Under the pieces are notes generated by a model. It ran no database searches and was not told where the DNA came from. It saw only the letters and a list, made by a program, of their open reading frames with translations. Below are positions 7,786 through 16,110 of a DNA stretch of 34,926 nt, piece by piece; within the stretch, counting starts at the first letter, position 1, and each line of letters begins with the position of its first letter. Origin of the DNA: an uncultured Solirubrobacteraceae bacterium (GTDB lineage: Bacteria > Actinomycetota > Thermoleophilia > Solirubrobacterales > Solirubrobacteraceae); assembly GCA_902806175.1 (NCBI GenBank), contig CADCVQ010000025.1:1-34926 (forward strand), read 5' to 3'. Position numbers and translations under genes: made by a program.

Positions 7786-9777
7786 ATGCTGCGCATGACG
7801 CGAAGGGCGGTGCTGCGCGGGCTCGCTGCAGCGGTCGCCATCGGTGTCGCGCTTCCCGCGGGAGTCCCCGCCGAGCAGGCCTCGCGACCGTCGTCAGCGG
7901 CGGCGGGCGGGCTGGACGTCGGCAGATATCACGCCTGTGCGGTGCTGACGACAGGCGGTGTGCGCTGCTGGGGCTATGGGTTCGACGGGTCGCTTGGCTT
8001 CGCCTCCAGGGAGTCGATCGGCGACGACGAGCTCCCAGCCGCCGCGGGTCCCGCGGATCTGGGTGCGGGCCGCACAGCGGTCGGGCTGAGCGCGGGATTC
8101 ACCCACACCTGTGCCGTGCTCGACGATCGCAGCGTGCGCTGCTGGGGCTTCGGCGCGGACGGGCAACTCGGGTACGGCAACACCAACTCCATCGGCGACG
8201 ACGAGACGCCGGGCTCAGCCGGCGCGGTGAACCTCGGCGTAGGACGCAGCGCCACGGCGGTCACCGCAGGGCGGGCCCACAGCTGCGCGGTGCTCGACGA
8301 CGGCAGCGTGCGCTGCTGGGGCTTTGGCTTCGACGGGCGCCTGGGCTACGGCAACACCAGCGCCATCGGCGACAACGAGGTCCCGGCTGCAGTCGGCCCC
8401 GTGAAGCTCGGTGCCGGGCGCACGGCCAGGGCGATCACCGCGGGCGACTCGCACACCTGCGCGCTGCTGGACGACGGCGCCGTGCGGTGCTGGGGCTATG
8501 CGGGCAACGGCCAACTCGGCTACGGAAACCCGACGACCTTCTCGGATACGCAGACCCCCGACACGGCCGGTCCGGTCCAGTTCCCCACCGGACGCACCGC
8601 CGTCGCGATCAGCGCCGGCAGCTATCACACGTGTGCGCTGCTCGACGACGGTACGGTGCGCTGCTGGGGCTTCGGTGGCAACGGCCGCCTCGGCTACGGC
8701 GCCACGTTCAGCGTCGGCGATAACGAGCTTCCGGTGTCATTGGCGCCCGTCGCCCTCGGCGCGGGGCGGACCGCGGTGGCGATCAGCGCGGGCGCCGATC
8801 ACACCTGTGCCGTGCTCGACAACGGGGCGGTGCGCTGCTGGGGCGCGGGCCGCAACGGCCTGCTCGGCTACGCCAACGCGAACGACGTCGGCGACGACGA
8901 ATCCCCCGGCTCGGTCGGCCCGGTCGATCTCGGGCCCGGCCGCAGGGCAGTCGCGATCAGCGCCGGCAGCAACAGCACGTGCGCCCGCCTGGATGACGCC
9001 AGCGTGCGCTGCTGGGGCGATGGCGCCAACGGGCTGCTGGGCATATGCGACACAGACGTCGTCGGCGACGACGAGACGCCCGCCTCGTCGGACCCGGTCG
9101 CTCTCGGCGACCTGGGTCTTCCGGGTCCCGCATGCGCGACGCCGGCTGCACCGACGCGACCGGGCGGCGGAAGCTCATCTCCGCTTGATTTCGGGCCGAG
9201 TCTGCCCCCGCCACCCGCCGCCGCGCCGCTCACGGTGCGCGACGACGGGCTTGCTGCCCAACGCGCTCGCGCCCGCGCCCTGCGCGACTGCCGGTCGAGC
9301 GTCTCGCGCCGGATGCGCGCGCAGCAGCGCCGAGTGCGCTCGCGCCCGCCGCGTGTACGCGCCATCGCGATCCGTCAGATCATCAGCCGCGCCGGCACGG
9401 CTCGCCGCGCCTGCCTGGAACGCTTCGCACGCCAGCCCGGGCGCATGACCTCGGTGACCGCTCGGGTGACGAGCCGGCACGCCATCACCCTCGCCTTCAA
9501 CGCCGCGGGCAGCGACGGGACGAAGCCGCCGCCTGCCCGCAGGTACCTGATCAAGCAGTCGCTGCGCCCGCTGCGCACGGCGCGCGACGTTCACCGTGCT
9601 CCCTCTCTGTGCAGGGGCGCGTGCACCTTCGACGTTTCCGAGCTCGGCGCCCCGATCACGCTGAACGTGACCGACCTGCGGCGTCGGCGCACGTATCACT
9701 ACGCGGTGGCCGCCCGGGACAATGTCTCGGGCGTCCGTGGGCCGTACTCGGAGGTCGTCAGCGCCAACACGGGCTGA
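7786..9777 (+). CDS. Exported RCC1-repeat beta-propeller protein with fibronectin-like C-terminal region
   Basis: 663 aa. The N terminus (MTRRAVLRGLAAAVAIGVAL) is a signal peptide with twin arginines, though not a full Tat consensus. Residues ~43-443 are seven 58-aa repeats, each with a core like HTCAVLDDGSVRCWG and ending GDDExP...LGAGRTAVA. Seven is the number needed to close an RCC1 propeller. Every repeat has two Cys ten positions apart, suggesting a disulfide in each blade. A Pro-rich linker and an Arg-rich helical stretch with two Cys follow, then a C-terminal segment (TYHYAVAARDNVSGVRGPYS) that reads like a fibronectin type III strand pair. The likely role is an extracellular binding scaffold; the ligand is unknown. 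In-frame ATGs at 7774 and 7795 are alternative starts. Confidence 0.85.
   Translation: MLRMTRRAVLRGLAAAVAIGVALPAGVPAEQASRPSSAAAGGLDVGRYHACAVLTTGGVRCWGYGFDGSLGFASRESIGDDELPAAAGPADLGAGRTAVGLSAGFTHTCAVLDDRSVRCWGFGADGQLGYGNTNSIGDDETPGSAGAVNLGVGRSATAVTAGRAHSCAVLDDGSVRCWGFGFDGRLGYGNTSAIGDNEVPAAVGPVKLGAGRTARAITAGDSHTCALLDDGAVRCWGYAGNGQLGYGNPTTFSDTQTPDTAGPVQFPTGRTAVAISAGSYHTCALLDDGTVRCWGFGGNGRLGYGATFSVGDNELPVSLAPVALGAGRTAVAISAGADHTCAVLDNGAVRCWGAGRNGLLGYANANDVGDDESPGSVGPVDLGPGRRAVAISAGSNSTCARLDDASVRCWGDGANGLLGICDTDVVGDDETPASSDPVALGDLGLPGPACATPAAPTRPGGGSSSPLDFGPSLPPPPAAAPLTVRDDGLAAQRARARALRDCRSSVSRRMRAQQRRVRSRPPRVRAIAIRQIISRAGTARRACLERFARQPGRMTSVTARVTSRHAITLAFNAAGSDGTKPPPARRYLIKQSLRPLRTARDVHRAPSLCRGACTFDVSELGAPITLNVTDLRRRRTYHYAVAARDNVSGVRGPYSEVVSANTG
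7912..9120 (+). repeat. Seven tandem 174-bp RCC1 repeat units
   Basis: Units begin at 7912, 8086, 8260, 8434, 8608, 8782 and 8956; the last is slightly shorter. All encode the same 58-aa pattern, and nucleotide similarity is highest around the CWG core. This is a protein repeat inside the gene, not a mobile repeat. Confidence 0.85.
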
Positions 9778-9817
9778 TCTGGGCCTCGCCCCGCGCAGGA
9801 CCGCCCGCCAAACCGCA

Positions 9818-9838
9818 CGCGGATCTCGCCGATCCGCG
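9818..9838. terminator. Bidirectional hairpin between convergent genes
   Basis: CGCGGATC and GATCCGCG pair perfectly around a 5-nt loop. It lies 40 bp after the RCC1 gene stop and 23 bp past the end of the opposing BNR gene, so it may terminate both. There is no marked T-run. Confidence 0.5.
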
Positions 9839-9861
9839 CGCGCCTTGACGGGTGTGGTGGT

Positions 9862-12804
9862 TTAGCGGCGGATGCGTGGGAAGCGTGTCGGGGCGGTGGC
9901 GGGTGCGATGCGGGCGTTGCCGAGGAAGCGGGCGGTGATCCGCAGTTGCGGGATGGTCATGCCGAAGCGTCGCGCGGTGGCGAACGTGACGGTCGATCGG
10001 TATGTGCAGTCTCGTCGCTGGACGAAGACGCGGCGCGAGGAGATCGTCGTGCCGCCGCGCTTGATCGTGACCGAGACGGGTCCTCGGCAGCCGACCGCCC
10101 GCGAGATGCCGCGCGGCAGCGTCAGCCGTCCGGTGATCGTGAAGCGATACGGTGCGCGCAGGTCGCGTGCCGGCGTCACGCGGGCGCTGAGGCGGCCCCT
10201 GCGGCGCGCCGTCGCGGGTGTCGCCGCGCCCGCCGCTGCTGGTTGGGGCGTAACGACGGCCGCCGGCGCGTCGCTCGCGGGCTGCGCGGGCGACTGTGCG
10301 GGCGGCGCCGGTGGCGCCGGATCGCTTCCGCCCGTGCCGATCGCCGACACGACGCGATCGACGAGCGGCTCGACGCCGAGCGCGGTCAGCCGCGTCTGCG
10401 CCGTCGCGCTGCTGGCCGACGGCGTCAACAGCATCAGTCCCGACAGCCGCGCGACGGCCGCTGCGAGCACGCCGGCATCCAACGGTCGTGTCGCGTCGGC
10501 GACGTAGACGACGTTGGCCGGCAGGCCGCGGGTGCGGGCCTCGGTCAGCACCGCTTCGGACGTCGCGGACGCGTCGGCGCCATCCAGGCGCCGGACATTG
10601 GCCTCCCCCAGCAGGGTGTTCAGCTGGCCCTGCACGCCGGGATTGACCGACGTGGTGTTGCCGACGATCAGCACCTTCTTGATCCCCAGCGAACTGATCG
10701 CCGCGGTCGTCGGCGGCGGAGCCGTCGTGCGCGCATCGACAAACAACATCGGCAGCCGCAGCGCCGCCGCCAATGCCGCCGCCGACGCCGCCTCGGGCGT
10801 CGCCGGATTGACGATCACGGCCTCCGGATTGGCGCCGCCCGGCAGCGGTCGCAGCAACTCGGCGATCTGCCGCGCGACATCGGCTGGGCGGTTGGCGATC
10901 GTGACGTTCGACGCCGCGCCGATCCGCGACACGTTCTCGCCGCCGCGCGTCACATCGCGCAGATCGCCCGACACGCCCGTCGACAGCGACGACGTGTCGC
11001 CCAGCACGAACGCACCCACCGGCCGCAGCCGCGCCGCCTCGTCCCTGACGACCGCCGGCAACCCGCCCGCCGCCGACACCAACAGCGGACCAAGATTGGC
11101 GCGCGCAAGCACCGCGCCCGCCAACGCCCCCGCCACATCACCCTCACCAACCACCACCACCCGCGTGCCGGGCTCACCGGGAGCGATCGCCTCGCCGCCA
11201 CCGGGGTAGGCCAGCCGCGACAGACGCACCGACAACCCCGCCGGCGACGCCGTCGCGACCGAGCTGCTGCCCACCTCCCCACCAGGACTCAACCGCGACA
11301 AGAAGATGTCCTGAATCCCGTTGTCGACATTGCCGGTCCGCGAATCCATGAACGCCGCCAGCACACTTCCGTCGGACAACGGCAACGAGACCGGCCCGTA
11401 GAAGCTGTAGCTGCCGAGCTGGGAGTCGATCCCGGTGTCTCGGTTGATCGATCGGTCCGTGACCCGGCGGTTGGGGCCGAACGTCGCGCCGCCGTCGGTG
11501 GAGCTCGCAAAGTAGATGTCGCCGATGCGGGTCCCGCCGGGCCCCGGGTACCCGTGCCGCCTGTCGAACCAGGTGACGTTCACGCGCCCGCCAGGGCCGA
11601 CCGCGACCTGCGGGAAGGACTGGACGGCGCCCGCGGGATCGTCGTTGGGTCGAACGACGGTCGACCAGGTTTGCCCGCCGTCGGTCGATCGCTGCAGCTG
11701 GATGTCGTCGGGGTCGCTCCCGACGGGCTTGTAGTAGGCGACGTAGAGCGTCCCCGTTCCCGCGGGGGTTGCCGGATCGATCGCCAGCCGGGGCTGGCCG
11801 GTGCTGCCGGACAGGGGGACGTTGGTGCTGCGATGCGTCCAGGTCTGGCCGAGGTCGGTGGACTTCGCGACGACGATGCAGTTCGTCTGGATGACTGGAT
11901 TGGGTGGGCACGTGACGCCGGCGAGGCGATCGACGCTCCGGTAGGCCGCGTATACGGCACCGTCCGGCCCGACGACCGGCTGGGAGAGCTCGCGCACGAT
12001 CTCGTCCGGCGTCCCGACGGTGGTCGCGTCGGCCGCGTTGCGCACGTTCCGCGCACTGCCCACGACCGCCGGGGTCCATGTGGCTCCGGCGTCGTCGGAG
12101 CGGGCGGTCAGCATGCGCCGCGGCCCACCGGCAGCAGTGATGTGCAGCTCCCACGCGTTCACGTAAAGGCGGTCAAGGCCAGCGGTTCCCGCTCCGCGCT
12201 GGACGGCGATCTGCGGACGGGTGGCGACCGGCTGGCCGCGCGGAGCGCCCGCGATCGCCCGCAGGGCGGGCTCGAAGGTGCGGCCCCCATCGGTCGAACG
12301 CGCCACCATGACGTCGTCGCCCGCGCCGCCCTCGAGCGGCGGGGAGGTGTCCAGGCGGTTGGGTTCGCCGCGGTGCACCGAGAACGTGATGTAGACGTTC
12401 TCGTTCGAGCCGAACACGATCCCGGTGTTGAAGTGCGCATATCCACCGGCGTCGAAGTTCTGCTCGCAGGCGGGCGTGGGGAACGGCGGGTCCTCCCCGC
12501 CGATGCGGTTCCTGAGGCGCCCACCGCTCCACGTGCGACCGCCGTCGAAGCTCACGTTGTAGTTGCATTCCAGGTTGATCGGGTCGATCTCGGCCTCGAC
12601 CATGTGGTTCGGGTTGGCTGGATTGACGGCCAGGCCGGGCACGTCGCGACCGCGGGCCGTGCTGAGGGGAGGTAACAGATAATTCTCGCCGAACCGCGGC
12701 CCCGGGGCCGCCTGAGCCGGCACGACGGCGACGCAGCAGACGGCGGCAACCAGCGCCGACGCGGCGACGAAGACCAACCCTGCCTTGCGGAGTCCTCCGC
12801 GCAT
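9862..12804 (-). CDS. Secreted BNR-repeat (sialidase-like fold) protein with CWB2 cell-wall-binding repeats
   Basis: 980 aa with a signal peptide (LVFVAASALVAAVCCVAVV, cleaved after AQA). Residues ~35-520 form a sialidase-type propeller with repeated Asp-box-like motifs (SFDGGRTWSGG, STDGGRTFEP, STDLGQTWTH, STDGGQTWST, STDGGATFGP). Catalytic sialidase residues are not obvious, so hydrolase activity should not be assumed. Residues ~550-820 resemble tandem putative cell-wall-binding repeat 2 (PF04122) units (VVVVGEGDVAGALAG; KKVLIVGNTTSVNPGVQ; VVYVADATRPLDAGVLAAA), which could hold it to the envelope. After a Pro/Ala linker comes a basic Ig-like C-terminal domain with two Cys. The ATG has a GGGAGGGG site 8 nt upstream (12813-12820). 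Confidence 0.82.
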   Translation of the reverse strand: MRGGLRKAGLVFVAASALVAAVCCVAVVPAQAAPGPRFGENYLLPPLSTARGRDVPGLAVNPANPNHMVEAEIDPINLECNYNVSFDGGRTWSGGRLRNRIGGEDPPFPTPACEQNFDAGGYAHFNTGIVFGSNENVYITFSVHRGEPNRLDTSPPLEGGAGDDVMVARSTDGGRTFEPALRAIAGAPRGQPVATRPQIAVQRGAGTAGLDRLYVNAWELHITAAGGPRRMLTARSDDAGATWTPAVVGSARNVRNAADATTVGTPDEIVRELSQPVVGPDGAVYAAYRSVDRLAGVTCPPNPVIQTNCIVVAKSTDLGQTWTHRSTNVPLSGSTGQPRLAIDPATPAGTGTLYVAYYKPVGSDPDDIQLQRSTDGGQTWSTVVRPNDDPAGAVQSFPQVAVGPGGRVNVTWFDRRHGYPGPGGTRIGDIYFASSTDGGATFGPNRRVTDRSINRDTGIDSQLGSYSFYGPVSLPLSDGSVLAAFMDSRTGNVDNGIQDIFLSRLSPGGEVGSSSVATASPAGLSVRLSRLAYPGGGEAIAPGEPGTRVVVVGEGDVAGALAGAVLARANLGPLLVSAAGGLPAVVRDEAARLRPVGAFVLGDTSSLSTGVSGDLRDVTRGGENVSRIGAASNVTIANRPADVARQIAELLRPLPGGANPEAVIVNPATPEAASAAALAAALRLPMLFVDARTTAPPPTTAAISSLGIKKVLIVGNTTSVNPGVQGQLNTLLGEANVRRLDGADASATSEAVLTEARTRGLPANVVYVADATRPLDAGVLAAAVARLSGLMLLTPSASSATAQTRLTALGVEPLVDRVVSAIGTGGSDPAPPAPPAQSPAQPASDAPAAVVTPQPAAAGAATPATARRRGRLSARVTPARDLRAPYRFTITGRLTLPRGISRAVGCRGPVSVTIKRGGTTISSRRVFVQRRDCTYRSTVTFATARRFGMTIPQLRITARFLGNARIAPATAPTRFPRIRR

Positions 12805-13128
12805 GCTCTCAGCCCCTCCCGGTTAACCGCAGACCCAAGATTTCGTCTAGGGACACGGGCAAACCTAGCACCGTGTTCACGGCGGCCCGCCGGCGTTCAC
12901 CCCGTCCTCCAGCGCGAGCGGTCTGACGTGAAGGGCGCGTAACGTCCCCGCAGTCGCCAAGCCGCGGTCGACGGCTTGGGCCTGCAGCATGAACCGATCC
13001 TCGCCGAGTCCTCGCGAGCATGTGCGCCGCCGCCGCTCTCGTGGCAACCGGGCGTGACGAGACGCAGGTGAGGCTGTCGGCGCCCGTTCGAATCGCCGGC
13101 AGGCTCGCCGCGTGGCGCCGTACGAGGA
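12805..13128. other. Intergenic stretch without a recognisable gene
   Basis: Holds the 5' region of the BNR gene: its ribosome-binding site and a minus-strand TAGGTT at 12862-12867 that could be its -10 box. Open frames on both strands give Arg-rich, low-complexity translations with no family features. No hairpin of note was seen. Confidence 0.5.
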
Positions 13129-13405
13129 TTGCAAGACAACGTCCGGCTCTCCAGCCGGTCCTTCGATTCGCGCATCGGAGCCCGCGCCGCGCCTGACCTG
13201 CCGATCGACTTCGGCTCGCGCCTCGGCCTGTCCAGCCGAGACGAAGCGCTCCTTGGCCGTCTGGACCGACAGCCGCCTCGGAACCGACGCCACCGGCCGC
13301 CAGTACATCTTCGCCGCGGCCTACGAGCCCGCTCCCGAGCCCGCTCTCGCACGCGCACCGGTCATCGGAGCGCTCCCGGCGCTGGCCATGGGCTTTGCGA
13401 CCTGA
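13129..13405 (+). pseudogene. Decayed C-terminal fragment of a BNR-type protein
   Basis: Two overlapping frames together read like the end of a BNR/sialidase-like secreted protein. The first gives NVRLSSRSFDSRIG and then DLPIDFGSRLGLSSRDEALL; near 13245 the sense moves to another frame as LAVWTDSRLGTDATGRQYIF, then AAAYEPAPEPA, ending at the stop 13403-13405. The phrase AVWTDSR...QxIFAA is characteristic of the last propeller blades in such proteins. No start, signal peptide or earlier blades are found upstream. It lies head-to-head with an intact BNR gene, so it could be a relic of a duplication. A homology search of both frames would confirm or refute this. Confidence 0.55.
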
Positions 13406-13557
13406 CCGCGAGGACCCGAAGGCGAGAAAAACGGGCGCGTGACGGTCGTTTGAAGCCGAGAGTTGTTCCTAGGGCCTTTCCGCTACATGAAGTTCGTCCC
13501 CAGCGTTGGTATGGTCGGGCGAGCATGTTCCATCGTCGTCAATGCAAAGGATCGTTC

Positions 13558-14256
13558 ATGCACCCTCTTGCGAAGCGCGCCTGGCTTTTCGTGGCACTCG
13601 GGCTGCTGGCGGTTCCGGTCACCGCCGCCGGCGTGGCCTACGCCTGTACGGCGCTGGCGACGGTCGCCGCCGAGCGGTCCTCGGTCGTCGCGGGCGAGAT
13701 CGTCACCGTCTCGGGCAAGGGCTTTGCCCCGCACGATGCATCCGATATCCGCACGGCACCCGCGGAGGTTCACCTGGACTCCGCGACGGGCCCCGTGCTC
13801 GCGAAGGCTTCGCCGTCGTCCAACAACACCGGTGGAACGTTCAGCGTGCCCGTCACCATTCCGGATGTCCCCGCGGGTACCCATGTTCTGGTCGTGACGC
13901 AGAACGGGATCGACGGGCGCCCCGCCTACGGAACGCCCGCCCGCACCGTCCTGGAGGTCCAGCCGAAGCCGGCGCCGCCGCCGCCGGCCGCGCAGCCGGC
14001 GCTGACGGTCCCGGATGCCGCCCCGGTGCTGCCGGTCGCGCCGCTCGTCGCACCACCGGTCAACACGCCCGCTGCCCCGACTGCCTCGACGACGGCGCGG
14101 GCACGTGCAAGGGCACGTGCACGGGCACGGGCCATCTCCTTGTGCAGGTCCAAGTACAGCACGAAGCGCGCGAAGACCTCGGCCGCCCGCAGGCGCATGG
14201 CAAGGAAGCGGGCATCCTGCATCCGAGCGGCCAGCAGCCGGGCAGCCGAAGCCTGA
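13558..14256 (+). CDS. Small secreted Ig-like protein with Arg/Ala-rich tail
   Basis: 232 aa from ATG 13558, with AAAGGA about 5 nt upstream and a TATGGT that may be a -10 box at 13510. A signal peptide (LFVALGLLAVPVTAAGVAYA) leads into a cysteine and one beta-sandwich-like domain, residues ~30-125 (SSVVAGEIVTVSGKGF; VPAGTHVLVVTQNG). A Pro/Ala linker follows, then an RARARARARAR run and a basic C terminus with two Cys (SLCRSKYSTKRAKTS; RKRASC). The N-terminal half is similar in layout to the product of 16111-16971. Function unknown; the basic tail could bind anionic wall polymers. Confidence 0.75.
   Translation: MHPLAKRAWLFVALGLLAVPVTAAGVAYACTALATVAAERSSVVAGEIVTVSGKGFAPHDASDIRTAPAEVHLDSATGPVLAKASPSSNNTGGTFSVPVTIPDVPAGTHVLVVTQNGIDGRPAYGTPARTVLEVQPKPAPPPPAAQPALTVPDAAPVLPVAPLVAPPVNTPAAPTASTTARARARARARARAISLCRSKYSTKRAKTSAARRRMARKRASCIRAASSRAAEA
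14095..14132 (+). repeat. Short GGGCAC/GTGC-type tandem repeat encoding Arg-Ala
   Basis: A 6-bp-type repeat (variants of gcacgg/gcacgt) encodes five to six Arg-Ala dipeptides in the preceding gene. Such tracts may vary in length by slippage. Confidence 0.6.
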
Positions 14257-14278
14257 GCCGAGCCTCCTTGCTTGACGC

Positions 14279-14301
14279 AGGGCCGCCATCACGGCGGCCC
14301 T
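14279..14301 (+). terminator. Hairpin after the Ig-like secreted protein gene
   Basis: AGGGCCGCC and GGCGGCCCT pair perfectly (9 bp) around a 5-nt loop, 22 bp after the stop at 14256 and 13 bp before the next start. There is no T-run. It would separate the two genes. Confidence 0.55.
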
Positions 14302-14314
14302 GGCAGCTGTTGGC

Positions 14315-15244
14315 ATGAACCGCGTTCGGTTGATGACGTGGTGTCCGAGGTCGGTCAGCGGCATGCATCTGCCGGCCTTCGCCGCGGTGGAGGCCGGCCT
14401 GTTCGCCGGACAGGGTTTGGACGTCGAGTACGTTCCGTCGGCCAATGCCCCTGAGGCGGTGGCCGCGGGCGATGCCGACTTTGCACTGACATCCGCGGTC
14501 CACGTGCTCGCGGGGCAGACGCAGGCGGGCGGCCGCCTGCCTGTGCGCTTCGTCGCCACCCTTCACCAGCGCAACCCGATCGTCGGGGTCGTTCGCGAGG
14601 ACTCCGGGCGCCGGAGGCCCGAGGACCTGGCCGGTGCCCGCGCCGCGCGCTGGAACATCCCGTGGTTCGCGCGCGAATACGCAGGCGCGATACGCCACAT
14701 GGGTCTCAAAGCGCCGGTCCTGATCGACGCGCCGGGAGGGCTTGACGAGGCGCTCGGATCGGGCGCCGTCGAGGTGCTCCCGATGTGGATGGACGACACG
14801 ACGCCCGCCCGGATCCAGGGCATGGTCCTCCACCACCACGGCGAGGAGATCCCGATTCGTGCGATCCCGCTGGACGTCCCCGTCTACAGCACGGGGCTCA
14901 TCGCCGCCGACCATGTCCCACTCGACGTGGTGACTCGGATGAGGGATGCGCTGGCCGGCGGGCACGAGCTTCAGCGCGAGGAGCCCGAGCCGGGGCTGGC
15001 GGGCTTCCGGCGCCACTTCCCGGCGGTCTCCGAGGAGCACGCGCGCGTCAACTGGGCGCTCTACGAGCCCAACGCGTTCGACGGCGGGGGCCCGGGGAGC
15101 ATGAACGCGGGTCGCTGGGAGGACACGATCCCCTACACCGCCGAAACGCACGGCCTGTCGACCTTGCCTGCCGAGCGGGTCTACCGGCCCGAGCTGCTGA
15201 CGCCTGCGCTCGGGCAGTCCGCGGCTGGCCCGGTCGTCCGCTAG
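14315..15244 (+). CDS. NMT1/THI5-like (SsuA-type) ligand-binding protein
   Basis: 309 aa with the periplasmic-binding-protein fold of the NMT1/THI5-SsuA family: HLPAFAAVEAGLFAGQGLDV is the usual N-terminal pattern (partner enters, becomes active, moves on), followed by AVAAGDADFALTS and RRPEDLAGARAARW. Such proteins deliver thiamine precursors, sulfonates or nitrate to ABC transporters, or (THI5 proper) make the pyrimidine precursor. No signal peptide or lipobox is visible, and no permease or ATPase gene adjoins, so a transport role is doubtful. A cytoplasmic enzyme or sensor is possible. The ATG has no Shine-Dalgarno. Confidence 0.7.
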   Translation: MNRVRLMTWCPRSVSGMHLPAFAAVEAGLFAGQGLDVEYVPSANAPEAVAAGDADFALTSAVHVLAGQTQAGGRLPVRFVATLHQRNPIVGVVREDSGRRRPEDLAGARAARWNIPWFAREYAGAIRHMGLKAPVLIDAPGGLDEALGSGAVEVLPMWMDDTTPARIQGMVLHHHGEEIPIRAIPLDVPVYSTGLIAADHVPLDVVTRMRDALAGGHELQREEPEPGLAGFRRHFPAVSEEHARVNWALYEPNAFDGGGPGSMNAGRWEDTIPYTAETHGLSTLPAERVYRPELLTPALGQSAAGPVVR

Positions 15245-15515
15245 GTGGATCTACGCCAGCGCTGCGTCGGCGGCGCGCGGGCTTCCGGTCGAGCCTCGCG
15301 ACAATCGACATCCACGTCAGCGATCGCGCATTGATCGGCCGCGCACAGCACGACGATCCCTCAGCGCCGCAACGAACAGGTCCGTTCATCGCAGACCACA
15401 TCGACACGGTGAAGTGGCGCGATACGTCGTCCCGGTGGCTCCGCTGCCCGCTCAGCTTCAGTCGGCGGCGGGTCGCCGTGCACGTCCCGCTTGCGGTCCT
15501 TGAAAGACTGCGTTG

Positions 15516-15956
15516 ATGTCGCGCTCCGAGCGCCGCCCGGCTGGTCTGCACCGGACGATCCCGGCGCTGCCCGTGCGCGACGTGCGCGCGTCCTGCGCTC
15601 ATTACCGCGATCGGTTCGGCTTCGAAGCTCGCCACGAGACCGACGGCTTCGCCGTGCTGGTCCGCGACGCTTCGGTGTTGCACCTCTGGGGCGCGAGCGA
15701 CGAGAGCTGGCGCACGCGCGGGGACCTGACGCGTCGGCCGATCTGCTCGGGCGCGGAGTCGTTCATCGCCGGAACCGCAAGTTGCCGGATCGAGGTCACC
15801 GACGTCGACGCGATGTTCGAGGAGTTGCAGCACGCCGACGTGCTGCATCCGACCGTCGGCGACCAGGCGGCGACGACGGACTTCGGTACCCGTGAGTTCG
15901 CCACGCTCGACCTCGACGGCAACCTGCTGACGTTCTTCCAGCGCGACCCCGCGTAG
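15516..15956 (+). CDS. VOC-superfamily protein (bleomycin-resistance/glyoxalase-like)
   Basis: 146 aa from ATG 15516; a TTG directly before is less likely. The pattern is that of bleomycin-binding proteins: TIPALPVRDVRASCAHYRDR, FGFEARHETDGFAVLVRD, a middle part with CRIEVTDVDAMFEEL, and a final EFATLDLDGNLLTFFQR. Members bind glycopeptide antibiotics without metal or act as metal-dependent lyases and dioxygenases. The first metal position is not clearly a His, so binding rather than catalysis is more likely. It stands alone, converging on the RTX gene; its ligand is unknown. Confidence 0.8.
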   Translation: MSRSERRPAGLHRTIPALPVRDVRASCAHYRDRFGFEARHETDGFAVLVRDASVLHLWGASDESWRTRGDLTRRPICSGAESFIAGTASCRIEVTDVDAMFEELQHADVLHPTVGDQAATTDFGTREFATLDLDGNLLTFFQRDPA

Positions 15957-16052
15957 CCCGGCGCGCCGTGGGAGCCACAGGGCGCGTCACAACAGGAAGC
16001 GCCGGCCAGCGCCGGGCTTCACGGGGCTACCACTGCCACCGCGCGACCACAT

Positions 16053-16083
16053 GGGAGCCCGGCCCGACGGGGCACGGGCTCCC
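16053..16083. terminator. Strong hairpin between convergent genes
   Basis: GGGAGCCCGGCCC pairs with GGGC-A-CGGGCTCCC around GACG, giving about 13 bp with one bulged base. It sits 28 bp past the end of the minus-strand RTX gene and about 97 bp after the VOC gene. It has no T-run but is the most stable hairpin seen in the window. Confidence 0.6.
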
Positions 16084-16110
16084 GAAGCCACCGCGGCGGC
16101 AGCGAAGGCC

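Noticed and set aside
7912-9120. Regular 174-bp periodicity as a possible CRISPR or satellite array
   Set aside because: It is an in-frame protein repeat with conserved CWG cores, explained by the RCC1 fold.
9946-12675. Plus-strand open frame of ~900 codons opposite the BNR gene
   Set aside because: The minus-strand frame has a signal peptide, ribosome-binding site and repeats; the plus-strand translation is Arg/Gln/His-rich shadow.
15245-15515. Possible small gene between the NMT1-like and VOC genes
   Set aside because: Open frames on both strands are short and without start signals or family features.
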